Shown one piece after another: positions 16,514 through 26,130 of a DNA stretch of 64,000 nt (position 1 is the stretch's first letter; each line of letters opens with the position of its first letter). Both the position numbers and the translations under genes were made by a program. Origin of the DNA: Geodermatophilus dictyosporus (GTDB lineage Bacteria > Actinomycetota > Actinomycetes > Mycobacteriales > Geodermatophilaceae). The stretch lies in the NCBI RefSeq assembly GCF_900115505.1, contig NZ_FOWQ01000005.1:248001-312000 (forward strand), read 5' to 3'. The notes under the pieces are model-generated. The model saw only the letters and a program-made list of their open reading frames with translations, was not told the origin of the DNA and did not search any database.

Positions 16514-17011
16514 ATGGTGCTCACCGCCTACGACCCGTTCGCCGCCACGTCCGCCGCCTTCCGCGCGCTGGACCAGCTCGCCGGCCGCACCGGCACCGCC
16601 CGGGCCCTGTCGGGCATGCCGATGGACGCCTACCGCGTCGGCGACAAGTTCGTCGCCCACTTCGACCTGCCGGGTGTCGACCCGGGCTCGATCGACCTGT
16701 CGGTCGAGGGCACGACCCTCACCGTCAGCGCCGAGCGCTCGGTACCCCAGCTGGAGAACGCGGAGTGGGCCGTCGCCGAGCGGCCCTACGGGGCCTACAC
16801 CCGGCAGCTGGTCCTGGGCCGCAGCCTCGACACCGACCGGCTCGAGGCGAGCTACCACGACGGCGTGCTCACCGTGAGCATCCCCGTGGCGGAGAAGGCC
16901 CGCGCCCGCAAGATCACCGTCACCCGCGCCGACGTGCCGACCCAGGTGGAGGGCCGGACCATCGAGCACGAGTCCGGCGACGAGAAGGAGCAGCGGGCCG
17001 TCGAGCGGTGA
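16514..17011 (+). CDS. hsp20: Hsp20/alpha-crystallin small heat-shock protein
   Basis: A 165-aa chaperone that would hold unfolding proteins in an ATP-independent way. The alpha-crystallin domain covers about residues 35-140 (AYRVGDKFVAHFDLPGVDPGSIDL ... split; GVLTVSIPV near its end carries the conserved G-V-L motif). The C-terminal tail is charged and lacks a clear I-x-I anchor. ATG 16514 follows AGGAGG at 16500-16505. It is transcribed alone, ending at a strong hairpin, next to a MerR-type regulator that may control it. Confidence 0.93.
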   Translation: MVLTAYDPFAATSAAFRALDQLAGRTGTARALSGMPMDAYRVGDKFVAHFDLPGVDPGSIDLSVEGTTLTVSAERSVPQLENAEWAVAERPYGAYTRQLVLGRSLDTDRLEASYHDGVLTVSIPVAEKARARKITVTRADVPTQVEGRTIEHESGDEKEQRAVER

Positions 17012-17046
17012 CCTGCGGGCCGACCCGCTGATCGGTCACCCGAACC

Positions 17047-17076
17047 GGGGGCCGGGCCAGTCGTGGCCCGGCCCCC
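17047..17076 (+). terminator. Strong GC hairpin after hsp20
   Basis: GGGGGCCGGGCCA (17047-17059) pairs perfectly with TGGCCCGGCCCCC (17064-17076) around a 4-base loop. It lies 35 bp after the hsp20 stop. No T-run follows, as is common in this type of genome. Confidence 0.75.
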
Positions 17077-17116
17077 GCGCCGTCTCCGGCACCGCCCACC
17101 CGACCGAGGAGGACCC

Positions 17117-17512
17117 GTGGCCACGGACAGCGCCCGCCGCCGGCCGGACGACGAGCCGGCCGGTCCCGCCGGCGACGCCGTCCGCCGGCTCGACGACCCC
17201 GACTTCCCCGCGCTGACGATGAGCCAGGCCGCGGCGCTGCTCGGCGTCCAGGCGGCCTTCCTGCGCAGCCTCGACGGCTCCGGCGTCCTCCAGCCGCACC
17301 GCTCCCCCGGCGGCCACCGCCGCTACTCCCGCCACCAGCTCGTCCTCGCCGCGCGGCTGCGCGGCCTGCTCGACGAGGGGCACACCCTGGCCTCGGCCGA
17401 GGTGATCCTGGGCCTGCAGGACGAGCTGGCCGAGTCGCGCGCCGCCACGCAGCGGCTGCGGGCCACCGTCGACCGCCTGCGCGCCGACCAGGACGACCCG
17501 GCCGCAAGGTGA
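17117..17512 (+). CDS. MerR-family (HspR-like placement) transcriptional regulator
   Basis: A 131-aa protein with a MerR winged helix-turn-helix: LTMSQAAALLGV, the wing HRSPGGHRRYS, and a dimerisation helix. The start GTG 17117 follows GAGGAGGA; the first 45 residues are charged and probably flexible. The position right after hsp20 recalls HspR, which represses heat-shock genes, but the ligand region is too short to be sure and no HAIR motif (CTTGAGT-N7-ACTCAAG) is seen here. The csoR operator begins one base after its stop, so its transcription may run into the copper operon. Confidence 0.8.
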   Translation: MATDSARRRPDDEPAGPAGDAVRRLDDPDFPALTMSQAAALLGVQAAFLRSLDGSGVLQPHRSPGGHRRYSRHQLVLAARLRGLLDEGHTLASAEVILGLQDELAESRAATQRLRATVDRLRADQDDPAAR

Positions 17513-17538
17513 ACCCCTGGGGGGTAGGGGTGTACAGT
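17513..17538 (+). promoter_or_regulatory. Putative CsoR operator and leaderless promoter of the copper operon
   Basis: ACCCC (17513-17517), TGGGGGGTA (17518-17526) and GGGGT (17527-17531) form a G/C-tract pseudo-palindrome like known CsoR sites. It abuts TACAGT (17533-17538), a -10-like box 7 bases before GTG 17546. Repressor binding here would block polymerase; copper would release it. Confidence 0.55.
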
Positions 17539-17545
17539 CGGTTCC

Positions 17546-17854
17546 GTGAGCGCCCCGGAGACCCCCGGCCACGTCCACGGCTACATCCACCGCAAGGACG
17601 ACCACCTCAAGCGGCTGCGCCGCATCGAGGGCCAGGCCCGCGGCCTGCAGCGCATGGTCGAGGACGAGAAGTACTGCATCGACGTCCTCACCCAGGTCTC
17701 GGCGATGACGTCGGCCCTGCAGTCCTTCGCGCTCGGCCTGCTCGAGGAGCACCTGTCGCACTGCGTCGCCGAGGCCGTCGCCCACGGGGGTCCCGAGGCC
17801 GACGCCAAGGTGCGCGAGGCCTCGGCCGCGATCGCCCGGCTCGTCCGTTCCTGA
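17546..17854 (+). CDS. csoR: CsoR copper-sensing repressor
   Basis: A 102-aa all-helical regulator of the CsoR/RcnR family. The Cu(I) site Cys44 (KYCIDV), His69 (LLEEH) and Cys73 (SHC) is complete, which separates it from formaldehyde- or nickel-type relatives. The N-terminal His-rich stretch (HVHGYIH) is an extra feature. There is no good Shine-Dalgarno before GTG 17546, consistent with a leaderless message. First gene of csoR-copZ-His-rich protein-copA, so it should repress the operon until copper rises. Confidence 0.92.
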   Translation: MSAPETPGHVHGYIHRKDDHLKRLRRIEGQARGLQRMVEDEKYCIDVLTQVSAMTSALQSFALGLLEEHLSHCVAEAVAHGGPEADAKVREASAAIARLVRS

Positions 17855-17873
17855 CTCCCGAGAGGACCACCCC

Positions 17874-18083
17874 GTGAGCACCGCCAGCTACACCGTCGTC
17901 GGCATGACCTGCGGCCACTGCGTCTCCGCGGTGACCGAGGAGGTCAGCGGCCTGCCCGGCGTCACCGACGTCGCGGTCGACCTCCCCAGCGGCGGCCTGA
18001 CCGTCACCAGCGACGCCCCGCTCGACGACGACGCCGTCCGCGCCGCCGTCGAGGAGGCCGGCTACGAGGTCGCCGGCCGCTAG
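17874..18083 (+). CDS. copZ: CopZ-like copper chaperone
   Basis: A 69-aa single heavy-metal-associated domain (ferredoxin-like fold) with the metal site GMTCGHC near the start and the usual EEAGYEV ending. It carries Cu(I) in the cytoplasm to the CopA pump encoded two genes downstream. GTG 17874 lies 19 bp after csoR. GAGAGGACC provides a ribosome site. Confidence 0.93.
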   Translation: MSTASYTVVGMTCGHCVSAVTEEVSGLPGVTDVAVDLPSGGLTVTSDAPLDDDAVRAAVEEAGYEVAGR

Positions 18084-18109
18084 GCCGGCCCCGCGAGGAG
18101 GAGGACGCG

Positions 18110-18982
18110 ATGCGCACCGCCGCCCGGCTGGGCGCCACCGTCGTGGGCCTGGCCGCCGTGCTCGGCGCCGGCTGGGGCCTCGGCGCGCTCGTCGGTCCGG
18201 TCGGCACGCCCGCGTCCGCCGCGGAGCACGCCGGCGAGGACGACCACGCGGGCGGCGGCGGGCACGCAGCGCCCGCACCGGCCGGCTCCGACCTGCCCGC
18301 GGGCCTGGCCGTCTCGGCCGAGGGGCACACGCTCGACCTGGCCGCCGACGCCCTGCCCGCGGGCGACGCCGTCCCCCTGTCGTTCCGGCTGCTCGGCCCC
18401 GACGGCACCCCGGTCACCGCCTACGACACGGTGCACGAGCAGGACCTGCACCTCGTCGTCGTCCGCCGCGACCTCAGCGGCTACCAGCACCTGCACCCCG
18501 GGCTCGCGCCCGACGGCACCTGGACGACGGCGGTGGCGCTGCAGCCGGGCTCCTGGCGGGTGCTGGCCGACGCCACCCCGACCGCCCTCGGGCACGGCCT
18601 GGTGCTCGGCGCCGACCTCGCCGTCGGCGGCACGAGCGAGCCGGTGCCGCTGCCCGCGCCGTCGCCCACCGCCGAGGTGGACGGCTACACCGTCACCGTC
18701 GAGGGCGACCTGGTCGCCGGGCAGGAGTCCGAGGTGGTGCTGCGCGTCGCCCGCGACGGCGTCCCGGTGACCGACCTGCAGCCGTACCTGGGCGCGCGCG
18801 GCCACCTGGTCGCGCTGCGCGCCGGCGACCTCGGCTACCTGCACGTGCACCCGACCGGCGCGTCCGGCCGCGAGGTGCGCTTCGCCGTCCGGGTGCCCGC
18901 CGCGGGCGCGCACCGGCTGTTCCTCGACTTCCGGCACGGCGACGTCGTCCGGACCGCCGCGGTCACGGTGGACGCGCGGTGA
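18110..18982 (+). CDS. Exported or membrane-anchored His-rich protein of the copper operon
   Basis: A 290-aa protein with an N-terminal hydrophobic helix (about residues 9-30), then a His/Asp/Gly-rich stretch ([14 protein letters not shown]) and two beta-rich domains. Repeated His pairs (YQHLHP, YLHVHP, FRHGD) could bind copper in the extracytoplasmic space. The family occurs beside copZ/copA in actinobacteria but has no assigned role; metal buffering is my inference. It overlaps the copA start by 4 nt, so both are made together. Confidence 0.75.
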   Translation: MRTAARLGATVVGLAAVLGAGWGLGALVGPVGTPASAAEHAGEDDHAGGGGHAAPAPAGSDLPAGLAVSAEGHTLDLAADALPAGDAVPLSFRLLGPDGTPVTAYDTVHEQDLHLVVVRRDLSGYQHLHPGLAPDGTWTTAVALQPGSWRVLADATPTALGHGLVLGADLAVGGTSEPVPLPAPSPTAEVDGYTVTVEGDLVAGQESEVVLRVARDGVPVTDLQPYLGARGHLVALRAGDLGYLHVHPTGASGREVRFAVRVPAAGAHRLFLDFRHGDVVRTAAVTVDAR

Positions 18983-21246
18983 GCGGCCCCACGCAGATCG
19001 AGCTGTCGATCGGCGGGATGACCTGCGCGTCCTGCGCCGCCCGGGTGGAGAAGAAGCTGAACCGGATGGACGGCGTCACCGCGACGGTCAACTACGCCAC
19101 CGAGAAGGCGCGGGTGGTCTACGACGGCGAGGTCACGCCCGAGGACCTGATCGCCACCGTCGAGAGGACGGGCTACACCGCCGCGCTGCCCGCGCCGCCG
19201 GCGGAGGACGTCCCGGCGACCGACCCCGACGCCGGGCTGCGCACGCGACTGCTGGTGTCCGCGGTGCTCACGCTGCCGGTCGTCGCGCTCGGCATGGTCC
19301 CGGCGCTGCAGTTCACCTCCTGGCAGTGGCTCTCCCTCACCCTGGCCGCGCCGGTGGTCGTGTGGGGCGGGCTGCCGTTCCACCGGGCCGCCTGGACCAA
19401 CCTGCGGCACGGCGCGGCCACCATGGACACGCTGGTCTCCCTCGGCACGGGCGCGGCGTTCCTGTGGTCGCTGTACGCGCTGTTCCTCGGCACCGCCGGC
19501 GAGCCGGGCACGGTGCACGGCTTCTCCCTCGCCGTCACCCGCACCGACGGGTCCGGCGACGTCTACCTCGAGGCCGCCGCGGGGGTGACCACCTTCCTGC
19601 TGGCCGGCCGGTACGCGGAGGCGCGCGCCAAGCGGCGGGCGGGTTCGGCGCTGCGGGCGCTGCTGGAGATGGGCGCCCGCGAGGTCTCGGTGCTGCGCGG
19701 CGGGGTCGAGACGCGGGTGCCGGTGGAGGCACTCGGCGTCGGCGAGCTGTTCGTCGTCCGGCCCGGGGAGCGGGTGGCCACCGACGGCGAGGTCGCCGAG
19801 GGCTCCTCGGCAGTCGACGCGTCGATGCTCACCGGCGAGTCGGTGCCGGTGGAGGTCGGCCCCGGCGACGCCGTCGTGGGCGCCACCGTGAACGCCGGCG
19901 GGCGGCTGGTGGTGCGCGCGACCCGCGTCGGCGCCGACACCCAGCTGGCCCAGATGGCGCGGCTGGTCGAGGAGGCGCAGAACGGCAAGGCCGCCGTCCA
20001 GCGGCTGGCCGACCGCGTCTCGGGCGTCTTCGTCCCCGTCGTGCTGGCGCTGGCCGCGGCCACGCTCGGCTTCTGGATCGGCACGGGCGCCGGCCTGGCG
20101 GGGGCGTTCCCCGCCGCGGTGGCCGTGCTGATCATCGCCTGCCCCTGCGCGCTCGGGCTGGCCACGCCGACCGCGCTCATGGTGGGCACCGGCCGCGGCG
20201 CGCAGCTGGGCATCCTGGTGCGCGGGCCCGAGGTGCTGGAGTCCACCCGGCTGGTCGACACCGTGGTGCTCGACAAGACCGGCACCGTCACCACCGGCCG
20301 GATGGGCCTGGCCGACGTCGCGGCCGCCGACGGCGAGGACGCCGGCGAGGTGCTGCGCCGTGCCGGTGCGCTGGAGGACGCCTCCGAGCACCCGATCGCC
20401 GCCGCGGTGGCCACGGCCGCCCGCGAGCGCTGCGGGGAGCTGCCCGCCGTCACCGGCTTCCGCGCGGAGGCCGGGCTGGGCGTGCGCGGCACCGTCGAGG
20501 GCGTGCCGGTGGTCGTCGGCCGGCCGTCGCTGGTGGGCGCGCTGCCGCCCGAGCTGGCTGCGGCGGTGGCGGCCGCCGACGCCGCCGGGCGGACCGCCGT
20601 CGCGGTCGGCTGGGGGGGCGCCACCCGCGGGGTGCTGGTCGTCGCCGACACCGTCAGGCCGACGTCGGCCGCCGCGGTGCGCCAGCTGCGCGACCTGGGG
20701 CTGCGGCCGGTGCTGCTCACCGGCGACTCCGCGGCCGCGGCCCGGGCGGTCGCCGCCGAGGTCGGGATCGACGAGGTGGTGGCCGAGGTGCTGCCGCAGG
20801 AGAAGGTCGACGTCGTCCGGCGGCTGCAGGCCGGGGGGCGGACGGTGGCGATGGTCGGCGACGGCGTCAACGACGCGGCAGCGCTCGCCCAGGCCGACCT
20901 GGGGCTGGCGATGGGCACCGGCACCGACGTCGCCATCCAGGCCAGCGACCTGACCCTGGTGCGCGGCGACCTGCGCGCCGCCGCCGACGCCGTCCGGCTG
21001 GCCCGCCGCACGCTGTCGACGATCAAGGGCAACCTGTTCTGGGCCTTCGCCTACAACGTCGCGGCGATCCCGCTGGCGATGGCCGGGCTGCTCAACCCGA
21101 TGGTGGCCGGCGCGGCGATGGCGCTGAGCTCGGTGTTCGTGGTGACCAACAGCCTGCGGCTGCGGCGGTTCCGGCCGCTGCCGGGCAACGCCGAGGCGGC
21201 GTCGGCCCTGCCCGCGGGCCGCGTCCGGGAGCCCGCCGGGCGCTGA
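18979..21246 (+). CDS. copA: Copper-translocating P1B-type ATPase CopA
   Basis: A 755-aa Cu(I) exporter. One N-terminal metal-binding domain ([11 protein letters not shown]), eight membrane helices including the channel motif [13 protein letters not shown], the phosphorylation site DKTGTVTTG, the nucleotide-binding HP motif (SEHPIAAA), the hinge [10 protein letters not shown], and the last-helix motif [15 protein letters not shown] typical of Cu(I) pumps. GTG 18979 overlaps the previous stop (GTGA). It would use ATP to expel copper delivered by CopZ. A 14-bp palindrome at 21284-21297 after the gene could help end transcription. Confidence 0.95.
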   Translation: MSGPTQIELSIGGMTCASCAARVEKKLNRMDGVTATVNYATEKARVVYDGEVTPEDLIATVERTGYTAALPAPPAEDVPATDPDAGLRTRLLVSAVLTLPVVALGMVPALQFTSWQWLSLTLAAPVVVWGGLPFHRAAWTNLRHGAATMDTLVSLGTGAAFLWSLYALFLGTAGEPGTVHGFSLAVTRTDGSGDVYLEAAAGVTTFLLAGRYAEARAKRRAGSALRALLEMGAREVSVLRGGVETRVPVEALGVGELFVVRPGERVATDGEVAEGSSAVDASMLTGESVPVEVGPGDAVVGATVNAGGRLVVRATRVGADTQLAQMARLVEEAQNGKAAVQRLADRVSGVFVPVVLALAAATLGFWIGTGAGLAGAFPAAVAVLIIACPCALGLATPTALMVGTGRGAQLGILVRGPEVLESTRLVDTVVLDKTGTVTTGRMGLADVAAADGEDAGEVLRRAGALEDASEHPIAAAVATAARERCGELPAVTGFRAEAGLGVRGTVEGVPVVVGRPSLVGALPPELAAAVAAADAAGRTAVAVGWGGATRGVLVVADTVRPTSAAAVRQLRDLGLRPVLLTGDSAAAARAVAAEVGIDEVVAEVLPQEKVDVVRRLQAGGRTVAMVGDGVNDAAALAQADLGLAMGTGTDVAIQASDLTLVRGDLRAAADAVRLARRTLSTIKGNLFWAFAYNVAAIPLAMAGLLNPMVAGAAMALSSVFVVTNSLRLRRFRPLPGNAEAASALPAGRVREPAGR

Positions 21247-21688
21247 CGGGGCGCCGGGCAGGAGTCCCGCACGCTGTCACCCACCGCCCCGGGGCGGCTG
21301 CAGGAGTCCCGGCTCCCCCGCCTGCCGTGCACGAGGCTGCCGGCTGCACTCGCGTCGCCTACCGACGGCCTCCGGACGGGATCCCGAGGACCACCGCTGC
21401 CCGCAGAGGGAGACGCGGCAGTCCGCCCCGGTCGGCGCCGTCTCGGTGGACACTGTCCCCCCGTGCTGGCGTCCTGCCAGGAGAGCGTCATGACGAGCAC
21501 GTGCAGCGGTCCGCGATGCGCCTCCCACCCCGGTTCGTCCGGAGCCTCCAGACGCACGTCCGCGGACATCGGCCCTCCGACGCCTCACGCTCTCGAGACG
21601 GCTGCCGGCGACGGTGATCGACACGGCTCTGGTCCCCGCGTTCGTGGGCCGTCTGCTCCCGGACGCATCGCAGACGGAGGAGGGAAGC
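21247..21688. other. 442-bp gap after copA without a convincing gene
   Basis: CCGCCCCGGGGCGG (21284-21297) is a perfect palindrome. CAGGAGTCCCG occurs twice, at 21259-21269 and 21301-21311. Open frames crossing the gap lack a ribosome site and family resemblance, and the codon pattern is not that of neighbouring genes. GGAGGAGG near 21676 belongs to the next gene. It probably holds the copA terminator and the promoter of the SRPBCC gene, and perhaps remnants of lost DNA. Confidence 0.5.
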
Positions 21689-22141
21689 ATGCGATCGGTC
21701 GACGCGTCCGCGGTGTTCCCGCTGAGCCCTGACGAGACCTGGGACCTGCTCTTCGGGAACCGGCTGCGCCACATCGTCCAGTTCTCCCCGACGGTCGCAG
21801 CGGTCGAGGACTACGAGATGCGCGCGGACGGGACGCCCCGCTACACGATGGTCAACAAGCTCGGACCGCTGCACAAGCGAAGCACCTCCGACTACTACAC
21901 GTTCGAACGCCCGACCCACACCGCCAACCGCGTTCTCGGCCTCCCGCTGGGTGGCACCTTCCACGTGACGTTCCGGCCTGTTCCCGGAGGGACCCGGGTG
22001 AGCGGGCACTGGGAGGTGGAGGCACGGAGCCGGCTGGGCGGCGTGCTGCTGCGCACGGTGCACCCGCTGCTGACCTGGTACCTGCACCGCGAGCTGGGCG
22101 CGTGGGCTCGGGGGGTCGCAACCCGGGACACGAGTGCCTGA
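21689..22141 (+). CDS. SRPBCC (START/Bet v1-like) family protein
   Basis: A 150-aa protein with the alpha/beta helix-grip pattern: SVDASAVFPLSPDETWDLLF at the start, a central beta sheet and the long C-terminal helix LRTVHPLLTWYLHRELGAWA. Such folds bind hydrophobic ligands and include cyclases and carriers. ATG 21689 follows GGAGGAGG. It precedes a UbiG-like methyltransferase by 78 bp and may share its pathway. GC looks somewhat lower than in neighbouring operons. Ligand unknown. Confidence 0.8.
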   Translation: MRSVDASAVFPLSPDETWDLLFGNRLRHIVQFSPTVAAVEDYEMRADGTPRYTMVNKLGPLHKRSTSDYYTFERPTHTANRVLGLPLGGTFHVTFRPVPGGTRVSGHWEVEARSRLGGVLLRTVHPLLTWYLHRELGAWARGVATRDTSA

Positions 22142-22219
22142 CCCCGGGATGCCGGCTCCGCCCGACACCCACCAGGCACGACACCCACGCGTCGCTGACC
22201 GGATCACGAGGAGGTTCCA

Positions 22220-23002
22220 GTGCCCATCGACAACGACGTCTACAACAGGCATGCCGCCAGGTGGTGGGACGAGGACGAACCGCTCAACCTGCTGCACGGC
22301 AGCGTCACGCCGGCGCGCTTCGGCTACTTCGTCGCCGTCCTGCACCGTCTCGGGCGGGACCCGTCCGGGCTCCACGCCCTGGACATCGGCTGCGGAGGTG
22401 GGTTCCTCGCGGAGGAGTTCACCCGGGTGGGGTGTCGAGTCGTGGGCGTCGATCCGTCCGCGCCCTCCCTCGAGACCGCCCGCCGGCACGCAGCCGAAGC
22501 CGGACTGGAGATCGACTACCGCGTCGGTTCCGGCGAGGCCCTGCCGGTGCGGGACGCCGAGTTCGACCTCGTCTACTGCTGCGACGTCCTCGAGCACGTC
22601 GCCGACCTCGATGCAGTGATGCGCGAGACCGCTCGTGCGCTGAGGCCTGGCGGGATCTACCTGTTCGACACGGTCAACCGCACGATGGCCAGCAAGCTCC
22701 TGGCCATCAAGGTCATGCAGGACTGGCGCCTGACCCGCGCGTTCGACACTCCGGTGCACGAGTACGACATGTTCATCAAGCCGAAGGACCTCGGCGCCAC
22801 GATGGCTCGCCACGGACTGCGCCTGCACGAGACGGTGGGCCTGGGACCGCGAGCCAAGAACCCGGCGAGCGCCGTCCTCGGCTTCGTGCGAGCCCAGCGG
22901 GGACAGATGTCTTACGGGGAACTGAGCCGCAGACTCGCCTTCGGCCAGACGCGGTCTCGGGCGGTGTCCTACATGGGCTACGCGACACGGGACGTGCGGT
23001 GA
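22220..23002 (+). CDS. UbiG-like O-methyltransferase
   Basis: A 260-aa SAM-dependent methyltransferase close in pattern to UbiG: YNRHAARWWDEDEPLNLLH at the start (substrate cap), motif I ALDIGCGGGFLAEEF, VVGVDPSAPSL, and CCDVLEHVADLD. UbiG methylates ubiquinone precursors, yet actinobacteria use menaquinone, so the true substrate is probably another phenol or catechol. GTG 22220 follows GAGGAGG. It forms a likely operon with the SRPBCC gene. The 250 bp after it hold no recognisable gene. Confidence 0.85.
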   Translation: MPIDNDVYNRHAARWWDEDEPLNLLHGSVTPARFGYFVAVLHRLGRDPSGLHALDIGCGGGFLAEEFTRVGCRVVGVDPSAPSLETARRHAAEAGLEIDYRVGSGEALPVRDAEFDLVYCCDVLEHVADLDAVMRETARALRPGGIYLFDTVNRTMASKLLAIKVMQDWRLTRAFDTPVHEYDMFIKPKDLGATMARHGLRLHETVGLGPRAKNPASAVLGFVRAQRGQMSYGELSRRLAFGQTRSRAVSYMGYATRDVR

Positions 23003-23254
23003 GGACGACGGCCACCCCGCCGAGTCATCGAGCCCCCGCATCCGCGTCCCGCTGACCTCCTCACCCCGTGCACTCGCGACGTCCGGGCCATCGGCCGCGG
23101 GTCGTCGACACCGGCCGCTCGTCCGCGACCTCTCCTGCTCGGCCGGGGCCTGCGGCCTCTCCGCGTCGCTCCATCGACGGCCGGGATCTCCTCCGGCCGG
23201 CCTGCGGACCCGCCACCGCGTCGTCCCGGGACCGGGTGGCGCAGCGCCGTCCCG

Positions 23255-23926
23255 TCACGGAGGGCGCGTGCGACCGGGGGCGTCCACGCCGAGGCCGGCG
23301 TCGCGGGCGAGGATCATGGCCTGCGCCCGGTCGGTGACCTGGAGCTTGGCGAAGATCCGCGAGAGGTTGTTGCGGACGGTCTTGGGGGCCAGTGACAACC
23401 GGTGCCCGATCGCGTTGTTGCCCAGCCCCTGGCCGAGCAGCTCGAGGATGTCCCGCTCCCGGTCGGTCAGCTCCGGGAACGGGGTCTCGGCCGGCACCGG
23501 TCGGGGCGCTGCCCAGTACTGCACGAGCCGCTGCGCGATGGCCGGGCTGAAGATCGCCTCGCCGTGGCGGACGGCGGCGACGGCCCGGCCGAGCTCGTCA
23601 CGGCCGGCCCCCTTGAGCAGGTAGCCGCGTGCGCCGGCCCGCACGGCGGCGAGGACCGACTCGTCGTCCTCGAGCATCGTCAGCACCAGGACGGCGATGT
23701 GCGGACTGGTCTCCCGCACCCGTCGGGTGGCCTCGATGCCGTTGAGGCCGGGCATCCACAGGTCCATCAGCACCACGTCCGGCTGCAGGCTGTCGGCCAG
23801 TTGCACCGCCTCGTGGCCGTTCACGGCCATCCCGACGCACTCGACGTCCGGGAGGAGCCGCACCAGCCGGCGCAGCCCCTCCCGGAAGGGCCGGTGGTCG
23901 TCAGCGATCAGCAGGCGGGTCGTCAC
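23255..23926 (-). CDS. NarL/LuxR-family response regulator
   Basis: A 223-aa DNA-binding regulator. Receiver domain residues 4-118 with acidic pocket D9-D10, phosphorylation site D55 (VVLMDLWMP) and switch Lys (LLKG). A C-terminal LuxR-type helix-turn-helix (LTDRERDILELLGQG ... KTVRNNLSRIFAKL) follows. It overlaps the end of the upstream histidine kinase gene by 26 nt, so the pair is co-translated. Target genes are unknown; nearby candidates are the membrane protein at 26131. Confidence 0.92.
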   Translation of the reverse strand: MTTRLLIADDHRPFREGLRRLVRLLPDVECVGMAVNGHEAVQLADSLQPDVVLMDLWMPGLNGIEATRRVRETSPHIAVLVLTMLEDDESVLAAVRAGARGYLLKGAGRDELGRAVAAVRHGEAIFSPAIAQRLVQYWAAPRPVPAETPFPELTDRERDILELLGQGLGNNAIGHRLSLAPKTVRNNLSRIFAKLQVTDRAQAMILARDAGLGVDAPGRTRPP

Positions 23927-26054
23927 GGTCGTCCTCGGGAAGCGGCAGTCGCGCCAGCACGCGGGTCCCGCTGGGCGACGCGGGCGTGATCGTGAAGGTC
24001 CCGCCGAGCTCCTGCGCCCGTTCCCGCATCGCGGACACCCCGACCCCGGCCGGGACGCTGTCGGACAGCCCGCCGCCGTCGTCGGCGACCTCGACGTCCA
24101 GCCACCCGCCGCCGCAGGTCAGGGACAGCCGACAGCACCGTGCCCGTGCGTGCCGCTGCACGTTGGTCACCGCCTCCACGGCGATGAGGTACGCGGCGAC
24201 CTCGGTGGCCGCAGTCAGGGAGGGGAGCCGCTCGGGCACGTGCAGTTCGAGCGCCACGCCGTCGCGCTGCAGCAGGCTGCGCGCCTTCTCGCGCACGGCG
24301 GCCGACAGGCCCAGCTCGTCCAGCACCGGCGGGTACAGGCCGTAGGCCAGGCTGCGGACCAGCGCGATCGTCTGCTGCGCCTCGTCGCGCACGTCGCCGA
24401 CCAGTTCGCGGCCCTGCGCCGGGTCCTCGGCGATCACCTCGGCAGCCACGTCGAGCTCCATCGTCAAGGTCGCCAGCATCGGCCCCAGCTCGTCGTGCAG
24501 TTGCCGCCGCAGCCGGCGGCGCTCCTCGTGACCGGCCGTGACCAGTCGCCCGTGGGCCCGCTGCAGGTCCGCCGCGGCGCGTACCCCGTACACCGCCGTC
24601 GCCGCGTGCCGGGCCAGCTCGTCGAGCAGGTGCCGGTCCCGGGGGCTGAAGGGCTCCCCCGGCGCCCGGGGCGCCACCGTCAGCCAGCCGACCGGCTCCT
24701 GGCGGCACACCAGCCGGAGCCGGACCGCGTCGCCCCCCGGCGGGACGGCGTCCGGAGGGTCGGTGACGGCGGTGCCCCGCCGCCCGTCCGCCCCGACCGG
24801 CTCGACGACGACGGACGGGACGCGCAGCGCCTCCCGGGCCGTCCGGGCGACCGTCCCCAACACCCCCCGCAGGTCCTGCGCGTCCTCCAGCCGGCGGGCC
24901 AGCCGCCGGACGGCGGCGTCTGGTTCCTCCCGCTCCCCGTGGACGAGTCGGCCGGCTCCACGCTGCAACCGTCGCCGCACCGGGTCGAAGAGCACTGCGA
25001 CCGTCCCGGCCGCGATCAGGGAGAACAGCACGTTGTCGGGGCTGCGGAACGCCGCGCCGAGGACGCCGGCGACCCCGACGTACACGCCACCGATCAGCAG
25101 GACCAGCGCGCCGTAGACCAACGTCCGGGTGAGGAGGGGATCGACGTCCCACAGCCGCAGGCGCAGCACCGACAGGGCCACCGCGACCGGGACGAGCAGG
25201 GTCAGCAGAGCCAACCAGAGACCACTGACCAGGTGGAACCGCAACCCGGCGACACCGGGACCGGTCACCTCCGGCAGGAACCACGAGGTCACGGCGACGG
25301 GGACCGTCCCGAGCACCAGCAGCACGATGCTCAGCGCCACCCACTTGGTCTGCTGCCGCTGCACCGCGGTCGACACCGTGCGGTAGCGGTGGACCTGCGC
25401 GTACAGCGGGATCGCGAGGCCGAGTGCGACGTCGAGGGTCAGGGCGAGGGGCGCGGGCCAGGTGCCGGGATCGAGGGCTCCCTCCAGTCCGGACAGCGGG
25501 GTGAGCAGGACGACCGCGAGTGCCGGCCACCGGGTCCACCGCGGCCGGAACGTCCCGTCGGGGAACACGTAGAGCAGCAGGGTGAGACAGCCGAAGGTGG
25601 TCACTCCCAGGACGCGCCAGGCGGTGTGCCACTGCGGGTGCACCTCGGCCAGCACCAGGTGCGTGCCGGCGACACCCCACGCGAAGCCGGCCAGCAGGGC
25701 CGACGTCGTCAACGCGGCCCGGTCCCCCGGTCGTCGCCACACCGTGACCCCCGCGACCGCGAAGGAGACGGCCGCCACGAGCACCGACGAGCCGTAGACG
25801 AGCTGGCCGAACGAGCCGTCGGACAGGCCCAGGCGCTCCAGCGCGCCGTGTAGGTCCCGCAGGGTCCAGCGCTCGTCGGGCAGGTGCAGCGGCGTGAGGG
25901 TGGCGTTGAGCCGGAAGCCCGAGGGGACCGAGGCGAGGAAGCTGGCCAGCGACACCGTGTAGAGGACGGCCCAGCCCCCCTGTGCGGCGCGGAGCCGACC
26001 GGGGGGCCGGGTCGTGGGGGCGGACGCGGCCCGGGTGCTCGTCGCGGAGCTCAT
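23901..26054 (-). CDS. Membrane histidine kinase of the NarL-partner (HisKA_3) class
   Basis: A 717-aa sensor kinase. About eight N-terminal membrane helices (to about residue 345) are followed by a GAF-like region (around 380-490) and the HisKA_3 core with phosphoacceptor His in RRLRRQLHDELGP, then an HATPase domain with N-box EAVTNVQRHARA and G-box VADDGGGLSD. It should phosphorylate the regulator encoded by the overlapping next gene. ATG 26054 has a GGAGG upstream. The membrane signal is unknown. Confidence 0.92.
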   Translation of the reverse strand: MSSATSTRAASAPTTRPPGRLRAAQGGWAVLYTVSLASFLASVPSGFRLNATLTPLHLPDERWTLRDLHGALERLGLSDGSFGQLVYGSSVLVAAVSFAVAGVTVWRRPGDRAALTTSALLAGFAWGVAGTHLVLAEVHPQWHTAWRVLGVTTFGCLTLLLYVFPDGTFRPRWTRWPALAVVLLTPLSGLEGALDPGTWPAPLALTLDVALGLAIPLYAQVHRYRTVSTAVQRQQTKWVALSIVLLVLGTVPVAVTSWFLPEVTGPGVAGLRFHLVSGLWLALLTLLVPVAVALSVLRLRLWDVDPLLTRTLVYGALVLLIGGVYVGVAGVLGAAFRSPDNVLFSLIAAGTVAVLFDPVRRRLQRGAGRLVHGEREEPDAAVRRLARRLEDAQDLRGVLGTVARTAREALRVPSVVVEPVGADGRRGTAVTDPPDAVPPGGDAVRLRLVCRQEPVGWLTVAPRAPGEPFSPRDRHLLDELARHAATAVYGVRAAADLQRAHGRLVTAGHEERRRLRRQLHDELGPMLATLTMELDVAAEVIAEDPAQGRELVGDVRDEAQQTIALVRSLAYGLYPPVLDELGLSAAVREKARSLLQRDGVALELHVPERLPSLTAATEVAAYLIAVEAVTNVQRHARARCCRLSLTCGGGWLDVEVADDGGGLSDSVPAGVGVSAMRERAQELGGTFTITPASPSGTRVLARLPLPEDDRDDPPADR

Positions 26055-26130
26055 GGTGCTGTCCGCCTCCCGGTGGAGAGGTCCCGGAGCGTAGGCAGGC
26101 CGCTGCAGCGGGACAAGCGAGTCGGTCCCG

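Noticed and set aside
21051-21569. Minus-strand open frame overlapping the copA end and the gap
   Set aside because: Half lies antisense to copA, no ribosome site, no family resemblance.
22220-23002. Ubiquinone biosynthesis role for the UbiG-like gene
   Set aside because: No other ubi genes in the window and actinobacteria use menaquinone.
23003-23254. Possible small gene between the UbiG-like and response-regulator genes
   Set aside because: No start with ribosome site and no coding pattern; treated as spacer.
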